Assembly: GCA_029266615.1 (NCBI GenBank)
Contig: JAQSWN010000050.1
Span: 1-40,261, forward strand
Origin: Polyangiaceae bacterium
GTDB lineage: Bacteria > Myxococcota_A > Polyangia > Polyangiales > Polyangiaceae
DNA: 40,261 nt
Direction of reading: 5' to 3'
The notes beneath the pieces were generated by a model. The model did no database searches, was not told where the DNA came from, and saw nothing but the letters and a program-made list of their open reading frames with translations. Positions 1-9,600 of the stretch are shown here, one piece after another; the stretch's first letter is position 1, and each line of letters starts with the position of its first letter. The translations under genes were made by a program, and so were the position numbers.

Positions 1-1
1 C

Positions 2-1582
2 AACGCCCATCCGCACCTCGTGGGCAACATCGCCGTCGTCCACAACGGTATCATCGAGAACCACTCCGAGCTGAAGCGTGAGCTCGAGCAGGGGGGCGTG
101 ATCTTCAAGAGCGATACGGACACGGAGATCGTAGCGCACCTGGTCAGCCAAGCATCGCTGGCAGGCGCATCGCTGTTAGCGGCCGTGCGCACGGCTTTGG
201 GTCGGTTGCGCGGTGCGTACGCACTCGCGGTCGCGTCCTCGCTGGAGCCGGACCGCATCGTAGTAGCGAAGAATGCGTCTCCGCTGGTGATTGGTTTGGC
301 CGAGGGCGCCACGCTGTGCGCCAGTGACATCCCCGCCCTGCTCGCGCACACACGCCGCGTCTTGTTCTTGGAGGACAACGAGCTGGCAGAGCTGACTCGA
401 GACGGCATTCGCCACGAAACGGTCGGCGGGGAGCGCGTTCGGCGCGACCCCAAGCAGATCGATTGGAGCCCCGTTCAAGCGGAGAAGGGCGGCTACCGTC
501 ATTTCATGCTCAAGGAGATTTTCGAGCAGCCGCGCGCCATCGAAGACACGCTGCGCGGTCGCATCCTGCTGGAGGAAGGGGACCTCGTGGATGCGGAGCT
601 CGGGTTGGACGCCGACACCGTCCGCGGCATCGAGCGAGTTTACTTCATCTCCTGCGGCACCAGTTACCACGCGGCCCTCGCCGGCCGGCACTGGATGGAG
701 CAGCTAGCCCTAGTGCCCTCCCAAACCGAGCTCGCAAGCGAGGTACGCTACCGCGAGCCCGTTTTTTCGTCCAAGGACTTGGTCGTGGCCGTCAGTCAAT
801 CTGGGGAGACGGCAGACACATTGGCCGCGTTGAAGACGGCCCGCGAGGCCGGGGCGCGAATTTTAGCGGTGGCCAACGTGGTGGACAGCGCGATTCCTCG
901 CGCTGCGCATGGCGCGCTCTACACTCACGCCGGCCCCGAAATCGGGGTGGCTTCGACGAAGTGCTTCACGACGCAGTTGGTGGCGTTGTTGATGCTGGCG
1001 GTCTACGTCGGCCGCCGAAAAGGTTCCCTGGACGCCGGCCGGGCGAAAGAAATTTTGCAGTCGCTCGTCGAGGTGCCGAACGAAATGCGCCAGGCGCTCG
1101 AGCGCAAGAACGAAGTGCTGGAGGTCGCACGTCGGTGGCACAACGCGCATCATATGCTGTTCCTGGGCCGCGGGCTCGGCTTCCCCCTCGCGCTCGAGGG
1201 CGCACTGAAGCTCAAAGAAATCTCATACATCCACGCCGAAGGGTACGCGGCGGGCGAGATGAAACACGGGCCCATCGCCCTCATCGACGAGGACATGCCG
1301 GTCGTGGTGCTCGTACCGCGTGACTCGCACTACGAAAAGACTTTTGCGAACATGCAGGAAGTCCGCGCGCGCGATGGACAGGTCATCGCCATCGCGACGG
1401 AAGGGGACGCAGACGTGGCAAAGTATTCGAGTCACGTCTTGCGCATCCCGCGCGCTCCGGAGCATGTCGTTCCGTTGCTCGCGGTGCTACCGCTACAGCT
1501 GCTGGCTTACTACGTAGCTGACCTGAAAGGCACGGATGTGGACCAGCCGCGCAACTTAGCGAAGACCGTCACCGTGGAGTGA
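2..1582 (+). CDS. glmS: Glutamine-fructose-6-phosphate aminotransferase, 5' end cut by window
   Basis: GlmS makes glucosamine-6-phosphate from fructose-6-phosphate and glutamine in the cytoplasm, the first step toward UDP-GlcNAc. The reading frame is already open at base 2 with NAHPHLVGNIAVVHNGIIEN, which matches the middle of the glutaminase domain. By comparison with the family, roughly the first 75 residues, including the catalytic Cys, lie outside the window. The visible part holds the end of the glutaminase domain and two SIS sugar-isomerase domains, with the signatures SCGTSYHAA, SQSGETADTL, ASTKCFTTQ and EGYAAGEMKHGPIAL. It ends with the family's typical DQPRNLAKTVTVE. The gene converges on glmM, and hairpins lie between the two. 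Identification is very secure; only the start is unseen. An ATG 18 bases further in is internal and not the real start. Confidence 0.97.
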   Translation, partial: NAHPHLVGNIAVVHNGIIENHSELKRELEQGGVIFKSDTDTEIVAHLVSQASLAGASLLAAVRTALGRLRGAYALAVASSLEPDRIVVAKNASPLVIGLAEGATLCASDIPALLAHTRRVLFLEDNELAELTRDGIRHETVGGERVRRDPKQIDWSPVQAEKGGYRHFMLKEIFEQPRAIEDTLRGRILLEEGDLVDAELGLDADTVRGIERVYFISCGTSYHAALAGRHWMEQLALVPSQTELASEVRYREPVFSSKDLVVAVSQSGETADTLAALKTAREAGARILAVANVVDSAIPRAAHGALYTHAGPEIGVASTKCFTTQLVALLMLAVYVGRRKGSLDAGRAKEILQSLVEVPNEMRQALERKNEVLEVARRWHNAHHMLFLGRGLGFPLALEGALKLKEISYIHAEGYAAGEMKHGPIALIDEDMPVVVLVPRDSHYEKTFANMQEVRARDGQVIAIATEGDADVAKYSSHVLRIPRAPEHVVPLLAVLPLQLLAYYVADLKGTDVDQPRNLAKTVTVE

Positions 1583-1620
1583 GACGTCGAAGACTCAAAC
1601 GTGTGGGCAATCGCCCAAAC

Positions 1621-1640
1621 GTGCCCATTGGCACTTTCTC
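1621..1640 (+). terminator. Probable intrinsic terminator of glmS
   Basis: A stem GTGCC/GGCAC with a 4-base loop (1621-1634) is followed directly by TTTCTC. It lies 39 bases after the glmS stop. A second hairpin just upstream (1601-1620, 8 bp with one mismatch) may add to it. The stem is short, so strength is uncertain. Confidence 0.5.
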
Positions 1641-1938
1641 ACCGAGGATTGAACGCACATGTCCGAGCTCTCTTCTGCCATCAGTAACGACCGTCCTCAG
1701 CTCCTGGGGCTCTTCGCGAGCGTCGCGCCGCGGGTCATGGTCTGGCGTCGGACGCCCAATTCCGACCGCACGGAGGTCAGTCCCGCGTCGCCCTGCCCCT
1801 CAGCGCCGTCGGAGAAGCTGTGGTTCAGTCGGTCTTACGACGGATTCGAAGCCGACACCCTTTGCGATGATTCCGATCCGGGTTGGTTCTGAAAGTAAGC
1901 CGGGCGACGCCTTCAAAAGCAACAGCGGCCGCAACGGA

Positions 1939-1975
1939 AACGGCGCCCACCAGATGACTCTGGTGCGGCGCCGTT
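1939..1975. terminator. Strong hairpin between converging glmS and glmM
   Basis: AACGGCGCC-CACCAGA and TCTGGTGCGGCGCCGTT form about 16 base pairs with a single bulge and a TGAC loop. It lies 37 bases beyond the glmM stop and also downstream of glmS, so it may stop transcription from both sides. There is no clear T-run on either strand, so it could instead be an RNA-stabilising 3' end. Confidence 0.5.
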
Positions 1976-2012
1976 CGCGCTTCGACCGGTGGCCGGGCCC
2001 GGCGAGCTCTCG

Positions 2013-3223
2013 TTACGACAGCTGGCTCAAGTCGTGACGGGCAGCGTCGCTCATCTCGGCTACCATCATTCGCAGGAGCGAAGGATCGGGGCCTTCCAAC
2101 ATGAGGCGTAGCTTCGCTTCCGTGCCACTCCAGCGGACGACGACCCGGCCCGCTTTGCCGAGCTTCTTTTCGGCCAAGTCGATGCGCTTCCTCAGCTCCA
2201 ACATTTCCGTCAGGGGGCGGCGCTCCGGCAGCTTCAGGCTTTCGAGGACCTGCGGCACGGGCTCCATCACGCGGGCGAGCTCACTCAGGGGTCGCCCCTC
2301 TTGAAGCATGATGGAAATGACCTGCAGCGCGGCCACGGTTCCGTCCCCGGTGGTGGCGTGGTCGAGAAAGATGAGGTGACCGGACTGCTCACCGCCGAAG
2401 TTGTAGCCGGAACGCCGCATCTCTTCCACGACGTAGCGGTCGCCCACGCCGGTGCGGGTGGTGTTGCCACCCGCCGCTTCCAGGGCCCGGTCGAGGCCCA
2501 TGTTGCTCATGATCGTGGTCACGAGCGTGTTTTTGGCCAAGCGCTGCTGCTTGAGCAAGCGTGTGGCGCATAAGGCCATGATCGCGTCGCCATCGACGAC
2601 CGCACCATGCTCGTCCACGAAGATGGCACGGTCCGCATCGCCGTCGAGAGCCACGCCGATGTTAGCGCCGCGGCGTTTGACTTCTGCCGCGACGTGCTCG
2701 GGGTGGAGCGCGCCTTGGTTGCGGTTGATGTTGGTGCCATTCGGGCGGCATCCGAGCTGCACGACGTCCGCTCCGAGCTCGGCGAACACCGCCGGAGCCA
2801 CGCGATAGGCGGCGCCGTGCGCCGCGTCCACTACGACCTTTACGCCGTCGAGAGAAAGATGCTTGGGGAATGTGTTCTTGGCGTAAACGATGTAGCGGCC
2901 CTGAGAGTGCTCGAGTCGTTCCGCCCGCCCGATGTTCGCGCCGGTCTTCCCCAGCGTATCCAACCGAGGATCTTGCAATAGGGCTTCGATTTGCGCCTCT
3001 TCGGCGTCCGGCAGCTTGAACCCATCGGGCCCGAAGATCTTGATGCCATTGTCCGCAAACGGATTGTGGCTCGGCCAATGACGATGCGCGGCGCGCGTGA
3101 CTTGCCGCGCTTGGCTACCAACGTGATGGCGCGTCCGAGACGCAGCGCCAGCTCCGGGGTAATCGGCGCCGCGTTGGCGCGGCCTCGGATGCCGTCCGTT
3201 CCGAACAGTTGTCGCTTGGTCAT
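2013..3223 (-). pseudogene. glmM: Phosphoglucosamine mutase with internal deletion and frameshift
   Basis: GlmM converts glucosamine-6-phosphate to glucosamine-1-phosphate, between the GlmS and GlmU steps. The N-terminus starts well ([15 protein letters not shown]) and runs to IVIGR near 3074. The DNA then jumps, in another frame, to [18 protein letters not shown], the active-site phosphoserine loop. From there an open frame runs to the stop with the metal-binding DGDADR, the sugar-binding GGEQSGH and the phosphate-binding RWSGTEAKLR. Compared with E. coli GlmM, about 52 residues are missing between the two parts (DTR to ISA), and the loss is not a multiple of three. The active-site Ser survives, but the two parts cannot be read as one protein. 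The step is normally essential, so either another copy exists elsewhere or this is an assembly error. Every other part of the gene looks well conserved, which suggests a recent or artefactual event. Confidence 0.88.
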
Positions 3224-3341
3224 GCCGCGTGAGTAGCTGCGCCAGGTTCGGTAAGCGTGACGAAGGGACGGCCCTGCTGCGACATTCGCCCGTCGGAGGG
3301 AGAGCGCGCGACTCGAACAGCCGAATTACCCTAGTACGTCG

Positions 3342-4976
3342 TCACGGGCTGCTCGGACCGACTTCCGCGGCCGACAGCGGTGGAAATGGACCTTGTGTAG
3401 CCGAGTACTCTTCTGCCCCAACGTCGGGAAGACGACGGGCACGCCCAGCGACGTCTGCGCTCACGTATTCGAAGATACCGTCCGCCTTGTCGATCGCGGG
3501 GCTCGTGGCGGAGAGCGTGAAGATGAGCCCGTTGCGAAGCAGCCCCGGGTCCAACGCGGTAACGCCGACGCCCGGCCCGCCCATATCGGTCGTGCCGCCT
3601 TCGAGCGGGTGAACGATGTTGCCGATGAAGGAGGTATTCACCGGAGAGCCGAGCTCCACGATCAGATTTGCGGCGCTGGCTTGAACGAGATTATTCGCGA
3701 CCACCGAGTCTACCGGTGAAAAGTCGTGACCGCCGCCTCCCACCTGGATGCCCCGAGCGCTCACGACGGTGTTGAAAGCGACCGTCGTGCGGTACACGCG
3801 ATAGTGCGCGGTGCCTGCCTCGTCGAGCGCGTCGCTGTCGCCCGCTTCGAGCAGGATGGCGGGAGTCCCCACCCCTTGCACGTAGTTGCTGAAGATTCGA
3901 TGGTCCTGTCCGCAAACTCGGATGCCGCCCGTTCCATCGACGTCGTTACCGAGCAGGTAATTGCCATACACTGAATTGCGATTGCCGTGCCGCAGCACCA
4001 GCTGTCCCTTGGAGTCCAAGATCGTGTTGTACCGAATGATGTTGTCGGAGGACTTGATGGAGATCGTCTCCGGGTCACCGCCGCAGCGTTCGAACAGGTT
4101 GTGCTCGATGACGGTATGACCGCTGGAGAGAGCGAGGTGGCTGAGACCTGCCCTGATCGTTTCCCAACCGTTGCCAGCCGTGTACTCGACGTCGTGAAAG
4201 TAGTTGTGATCGATGCGCGTATGTTGAACGACTCGTGAGTCCAATCCACTCAGCATGATGAGGTTGCCGACGACGCGCTTCGGACCGAGGTCGTTGTGAT
4301 CGATGCGCGTGTGACTGCTCGTGCCAGTGACGGAAATCCAGTCCTGCTCGGACGCGTCTTTGAGAGCGAACCGGCAGCGTGTGATGCGCACGTGGTCCGA
4401 GTCCGCAACTTTGACCCCCTCGCTCCCCGTCCACGCCAGACCCTGCACGGCCACGTAGGAGGCTTTAGAGAAGACGAGACCGCTCGCCGGACGCGCCTTG
4501 CCGGGGTTCTTCGCGGTGATGACGATGGGGGCCCCCGGCTCGCCCTGCGCGGAGATGAACGGGAAGTCGAAACCGCCGTCTCCCAGCTCGATGCAGTCAC
4601 CGGGACGTGCTGCGCCGAGCGCTTGTTTCAGCTGCGCGCTGCTGGTCACCGAGATGGGGGCCGAACACGCCGGCAGGGGATCGTCGTCGGCTCGGCTCAC
4701 GTTCTCTCCGCCAGGCGCGGCCCCGGCCGCCCCGCCTTCAACGGCGTTCGATCCCCCCGCCCCGCCGCTGCCTCCGCCCGCCTCACTCGGGGCGTTGCCA
4801 CCGTGAGCCTGCCCAGCTCCAGCGCTCGCACCCGCAACACCCGCGGGTGATTCCGGACCGTCCATTGGGCCGGCGACTTCGCCGTTGGGGGCGCAGCCGG
4901 TCAAATGACAAAGAATCGCAATAGTAGTGCCCAACGCTCGCAAGGCCGCGAGTATAGCAAACGACGAGGGCAGCAA
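3342..4976 (-). CDS. Polysaccharide lyase family 6-like lipoprotein
   Basis: Probable surface or periplasmic lyase acting on an anionic polysaccharide. PL6 includes alginate lyases and chondroitinase B, and the substrate cannot be told here. A hydrophobic leader ends in the lipobox LTGC, followed by a Gly/Ala/Ser-rich linker of about 60 residues. A right-handed parallel beta-helix follows, with many 'xIxxNxF' turns. The family signature is clear: EHNLFERCGGDPETISIKSS, then the RHGNR stretch, which carry the Lys and Arg used for catalysis in PL6. The C-terminus has the DVGAEE motif common in secreted beta-helix proteins. The frame is open to 5078 (GTG), but the leader fits a TTG start at 4976 (544 aa, GAGG about 10 bases upstream) or 4943. 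It is divergent from glmU and lies 118 bases upstream of glmM on the same strand. Confidence 0.85.
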   Translation of the reverse strand: MLPSSFAILAALRALGTTIAILCHLTGCAPNGEVAGPMDGPESPAGVAGASAGAGQAHGGNAPSEAGGGSGGAGGSNAVEGGAAGAAPGGENVSRADDDPLPACSAPISVTSSAQLKQALGAARPGDCIELGDGGFDFPFISAQGEPGAPIVITAKNPGKARPASGLVFSKASYVAVQGLAWTGSEGVKVADSDHVRITRCRFALKDASEQDWISVTGTSSHTRIDHNDLGPKRVVGNLIMLSGLDSRVVQHTRIDHNYFHDVEYTAGNGWETIRAGLSHLALSSGHTVIEHNLFERCGGDPETISIKSSDNIIRYNTILDSKGQLVLRHGNRNSVYGNYLLGNDVDGTGGIRVCGQDHRIFSNYVQGVGTPAILLEAGDSDALDEAGTAHYRVYRTTVAFNTVVSARGIQVGGGGHDFSPVDSVVANNLVQASAANLIVELGSPVNTSFIGNIVHPLEGGTTDMGGPGVGVTALDPGLLRNGLIFTLSATSPAIDKADGIFEYVSADVAGRARRLPDVGAEEYSATQGPFPPLSAAEVGPSSP

Positions 4977-5184
4977 AGTGAACGAACCTCGTGCGCGCGC
5001 TCGTCGCGACGTTTGCACGCTAGGTCCAGGACCGCGCCCGTGCCGAAGCCTCGCGAAGGTGGAGAGCGAGACCGACACCGCCGGACATCGTGGACCGCGA
5101 CGCGCATTTGTTTCCGCATCGGCGCTGACGCTTCACGGGCCCCCTCTACTGACAGGGGCGCAACCCGAAAAGCACCGTCGAACC

Positions 5185-6579
5185 ATGTCCAGCCTCAGCG
5201 CCATCGTCCTAGCCGCCGGCCTCGGCACGCGGATGAAAAGTCCATTGCCGAAAGTCATGCACACTGTCGCCGGCAGGCCTCTGCTCGCCTACGCTTTGCG
5301 CGCCGCGTTCGACGCGGGTGTCGAGCACGCGGTCGTCGTCACGAGCGGACGACCGGAGATTGAAGAATTCCTGAACGAGCAGTTTGGCGGCCGCGTCGTC
5401 ACCACGGTTCAGGATCCGCCGCGGGGAACGGGGGACGCCGCGCGGATTGGCCTCGCGCACGTGAGGACGGAGCGGGTTCTGATCTTGTGCGGAGACACGC
5501 CGCTCCTACGGGCGAAGGAGCTGGCCGAGCTCGTCGCGGTGTTGGACCGTCCTTCCGCTGGTGAGCTGAGCCTCATGACCTGCCTCCTCGACTCGCCAGA
5601 CGGGTATGGCCGTGTCGTACGCGACGACGCGGGGCGAGTGTGCGAGGTGCGCGAGCAGCGTGATCTCCGAAGCGACATGGAGCGCGGCATTCGCGAGGTA
5701 AACGCGGGTATGTACGCGGGCCGTACAGCCACCATCGGCGCCGCGCTTGCGGATGTTCGTCCGAACAACGCCCAGGGCGAGTACTACTTGACGGACATCG
5801 TCGCGAGCATCGCCCGCTTGAGCACCGTGACCCCGGTGCAAGGGCATCGCGATGCGCTCCTGGGCGTCAACGACCGAGCGCAGCTGCGTGACGCGGAGGA
5901 GCTGATGCTGGAGCGCATCCGTCGACGCCACGCCGAAGCGGGAGTGACGGTTCGGGGTAACCCTCATATCGATGACACCGTGGAGATTGCGCCCGATGCG
6001 ACAGTCGACAACGGGGCAACCCTGCGAGGCTCGACGCGCGTCGGCGCCGGGAGCCGCGTGGACGTGGGGTGCGTGCTGTCAGGCGCGGTGGTATCGGAGG
6101 GCGTCATACTGAAACCGTACACGGTCATCACGTCCAGTGAAGTCGGTGATCGTGCGCAGCTCGGCCCCTTCAGTCACCTCCGGCCCGACTCCGTCATCGA
6201 GGCCGAAGCGCATCTAGGTAATTTCGTCGAGACGAAAGCGACGCGGGTTAGGCGCGGCGCCAAGGCCAATCACCTCGCGTATCTGGGCGACGCCGACATT
6301 GGCGAGCAAGCCAACATTGGCGCCGGAACCATCGTTTGCAACTACGATGGTACGAGCAAGCACCGAACCATGATTGGGGCGGGCGCCTTCGTCGGCAGCG
6401 ATTCGCAGCTCGTTGCCCCGGTAACGGTGGGACGCGGCGCCTTCGTCGCAAGCGGGACGACCGTAGTCAGGGACGTACCGGAAGACGCCCTCGCCATCGG
6501 CCGACCGGAGCAGATCAACAAAGAGGGCTACGCCGTCAAGCTCCGCGAAAAGCTGGCCGCGCGACGCGCTTCCAGATGA
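5185..6579 (+). CDS. glmU: Bifunctional GlcN-1-P acetyltransferase / GlcNAc-1-P uridyltransferase
   Basis: GlmU acetylates glucosamine-1-phosphate and couples the product to UTP, giving UDP-GlcNAc for peptidoglycan and LPS. The 464-residue protein is close to the usual length (E. coli 456). Residues 1 to about 230 are the nucleotidyltransferase domain, with the signature LAAGLGTRMKSPLPKVMHTV and the uridine-binding CGDTPLL. From about 250 on it is a left-handed beta-helix with hexapeptide repeats, including AYLGDADIGEQANIGAGT followed by CNYDG. The ATG at 5185 is chosen because homology begins at once (MSSLSAIVLAAG); the frame is open further upstream, but that part looks non-coding. There is no clear ribosome binding site. 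A lyase-like gene follows after 51 bases and is probably co-transcribed. Confidence 0.96.
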   Translation: MSSLSAIVLAAGLGTRMKSPLPKVMHTVAGRPLLAYALRAAFDAGVEHAVVVTSGRPEIEEFLNEQFGGRVVTTVQDPPRGTGDAARIGLAHVRTERVLILCGDTPLLRAKELAELVAVLDRPSAGELSLMTCLLDSPDGYGRVVRDDAGRVCEVREQRDLRSDMERGIREVNAGMYAGRTATIGAALADVRPNNAQGEYYLTDIVASIARLSTVTPVQGHRDALLGVNDRAQLRDAEELMLERIRRRHAEAGVTVRGNPHIDDTVEIAPDATVDNGATLRGSTRVGAGSRVDVGCVLSGAVVSEGVILKPYTVITSSEVGDRAQLGPFSHLRPDSVIEAEAHLGNFVETKATRVRRGAKANHLAYLGDADIGEQANIGAGTIVCNYDGTSKHRTMIGAGAFVGSDSQLVAPVTVGRGAFVASGTTVVRDVPEDALAIGRPEQINKEGYAVKLREKLAARRASR

Positions 6580-6630
6580 TACGGCGCCCCGTGAGTCCCC
6601 TTTTCTGAAGCTGCGATTGTCAGAGCCCGA

Positions 6631-9600
6631 ATGAAGTTTCGCTCCGCATTTTTCATTCCACTCGCGCTCGCGATCGTCAATTGCGGGGAGCCCGGAGAGG
6701 CAACGCCGGGATCCGTGAGCAGCGCGCTGAGCGCGAGCTGCGGACCGAGCTCGCCCTGCGCAAGCTCCCTCGTCTGCATAGAGAACGCCGCCGGCCCGGG
6801 GCAGAACCGTTGCGAAACGTCGCATGCTCTCTACTCCTTCCTGGAGCGCGACCCCGACACTCTGGACACGGCCTTCGACGTAATGATGGGCTTTTGGCGG
6901 ACGGAGCGCGCCGGCACGCCCCTCTCGAGCGTCTCTTACCCCCTGATATTGGCGGGTGGAGAGAACGTCGTTTGTAAGGATTCGGATTCGGGTCCGAGTC
7001 GCGCATGCCGCGTCCCCGATTGGCGGGCGTACGTGAACCCGGCCACCATCGCGGACAAGTACGACCGCTTCGCCCTGTTCGGCCTACGTTCGCTGCGCTT
7101 CCTGGTGACGGCGTGGCGGCACGAGACGGACGCGCGGCTGAGCTCGATGGCGGCTTCTCGAGGTTTGTCGCTCAGCGCCGCGACGATACGCGCCAACATG
7201 CGCAGCACCTACCTCGCTACCATCGATTCTTTTACGACCGCGGTGCCGCTCGCCTTCGCGCTGCCGGCCGACCCGGTGCCCGCCACGGCCGCCGGTTGGT
7301 TGAACCCGAACGCCGAGTTCGACGAGGGTCTCGCGCTGTGGGACGCCGGCTACAACAACAACTGTAAAATCGAGAAGAGCGTGTTCGTACCCGGCTATCC
7401 GGGCCTTTCCTATTACGACTTGAGGTCGTCGCTCTGGGACCGCCACGGGACCGCTTTTCGGGCTCTCAGCCTGCTCAACGGCTACTTCCACGCGCGCGGG
7501 CTCCTCACGAGCGAGCAATCCTCGCGCTGGCTCGCGGCCATGCGCCGCGACGCGGATGCGCTTGCCCTGAGCGGGTCTTTCGAGTCGGGAGCGAACCATG
7601 GGATTACGGAAGCGGCCGCGCTCCTCCAATTGGCCACCGAGCTCGGAAGCGGCTCAGCCGGAGCCCTAAGCGACTCCCCGAGCCTCGTGGGTGCGTGGCA
7701 AGACTTGGCTATCCAGCGTCTCAACGCCGTCATCTCGCAGACTCTGCTGACGGACGGCGCGCAGGTCGAAGAGTCTCTCTTCTACCACGCCTACGAGCTG
7801 TCGTTCCTGGTCGAGATTCAGGACTGGGTCCGCCGTCACCCGGAGGTGCAGCTCTCCGGCACCATGCCCCAGAACCGCTACGACTTCGACGTCTGCCAGA
7901 ACGGCAACTTCTTCGATCACGGCATCGAGCCGGATCCGGAGTTGGACTTGAATGCGCGGGTCCAGGCGGCGACGCGAGTGGCCGCTCACACGGCGATGCC
8001 GTCGACGGAGGTGCCAATGCTCGGCTCGAGCCCGCTTAGTAACCTCGGCTTTTGGGAGACTTCTTTCGACGCCTACGTCGCAGCCGACCCAAGCGAAGTC
8101 GTTCAGCAGTTTCAATTCGTGCGAAGCCAAGGCGCGAGCGGCACCCCCATCCCGCTGTCACAGCGCATGCAAGTCTTCCCGGTCGCTGGGTACGCGACGC
8201 TGCGGTCGGCCTTTTCTCCCAACTACGCCGCGCAAACCCACGTGCTCTTCAATGTCGGGGCACCGGGGGACGCCCATTCGCACTTGGACGCGCTGTCTCT
8301 TCATCTGTACGGGCAAGATCCGACGACCCCCGCTGACGTGGACGGGCAGCCACTGCTCGCGGACTCCGGCTGGTTCAGCTACACGAGCCCCCAAAGACAC
8401 TACTTCGAAAGCACGGGCGCTCACAGCACCGTTAACGTGGACGGCCTCAATCAATGCTCGTTCGAGCCGCGCAACAAGCGCGCCGACCCCACCGTCTCGA
8501 CCTCGGTGCTAGTGGGCTGCGCCGCCCTGAACGATGGCTACCCCGCGTCGCGCGGCCGCCTCGGCGCGTCGCTGTCGGATCCCAGTGGTTACGACCGAGT
8601 GCTGTACCAATCCGCGGAGGTTTCGCTGTACCCCGGGGTCACCCACCAGCGCTCGGTGGCTCTGTTCGGGAGAGACCTCGTCGTCGTGCTCGACCACTTG
8701 AGGAGCGGAAGCGAGCATAGCTTCCAACAGAACTGGCAGCTAGGTCCGGTCGTCAAAGGCGTCGTGCAGCGAGCGCCCACTGACGGAACGAGCCACTATG
8801 CCTTCAACAACGCGAACGGCGCCACCCTCTTTTCGGGCCATTTCGGCGCGGCGAGCGACAGCACGTTCGCCAAGTTCAGAGGCACGTGCGGCACTTGCAT
8901 CGGCGACCTTTGCGCCGGTAGCGGCTGCGACGACCCTCGGCAGGGTTGGAGCTCTGTCGCCGAGAACAGTAAGTCTCCCGCCTGGATGCTACAGCGCAAG
9001 CGTGCGGGCACGGAAGTGGCTTGGGCGAGCGCGTTCTTGCTCGGTAGCTTGGCGTCCCAAGCGGCGGCCGTGACTCTCACGCCACGGGGGCCGGGCAACT
9101 ACGACCTGAGCGTCGTCCTGGAGGATGGGATGCCCGTGTCGCTGCACATCAGCAACCTCGCCGCGCCCGGTGAAGAAGTTGGCATCGATTACCCATCGCG
9201 GGGGGCCTTCGCTTCGTTCTCCTTCGAGGGCCAACCGGGAACGACCCAGGACGTGAAAGAGGGGTTGTCGGTCAGCGTCTCCGTGGCCGGGCAAACGAGC
9301 GACAACGTCGTCTCGCGACCGGGCGTGGTGGGCAATGCCTATCAGTACGTCACAGGCGGCTCCGAGCTGGGCAGTGGCGGAAGCTTCGCGTTCATGCACA
9401 AGCCCGACGCGAAATTCTCGCTGTCATTTTGGATGCGTATGAGCTCCGCGAACCTCGGCTCTGCCGGTGGAACTCAGGCGATTTTCAGCACGAGCACTTG
9501 GTCGACCTCGGGCACGGGCATTCAGCTTTACTTGCAAGACGACGCCTCGCGCAACAACGCGCTTCGCTTCGTGATTCGCGGAGGAGGACGCACGCCGCTC

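Larger units (their letters stand above)
1583..2012. other. Convergent intergenic region between glmS and glmM
   Basis: This 430-base stretch separates two converging genes. It contains an imperfect hairpin at about 1601-1620, a terminator-like hairpin at 1621-1640 and a strong hairpin at 1939-1975. A small frame at 1659-1892 (77 residues, ATG) has no recognisable domain, signal or membrane segment, and I do not call it a gene. Nothing else was recognised. Confidence 0.6.

Noticed and set aside
1659..1892. 77-residue frame between glmS and glmM
   Set aside because: It has an ATG and a GAGG-like element, but no domain, signal or membrane segment, and it lies in a convergent intergenic region; not supported as a gene.
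4953..4958. TATACT on the minus strand near the PL6 start, as a -10 box
   Set aside because: No -35 element at 16-18 bases, and it lies within the likely signal peptide coding region.
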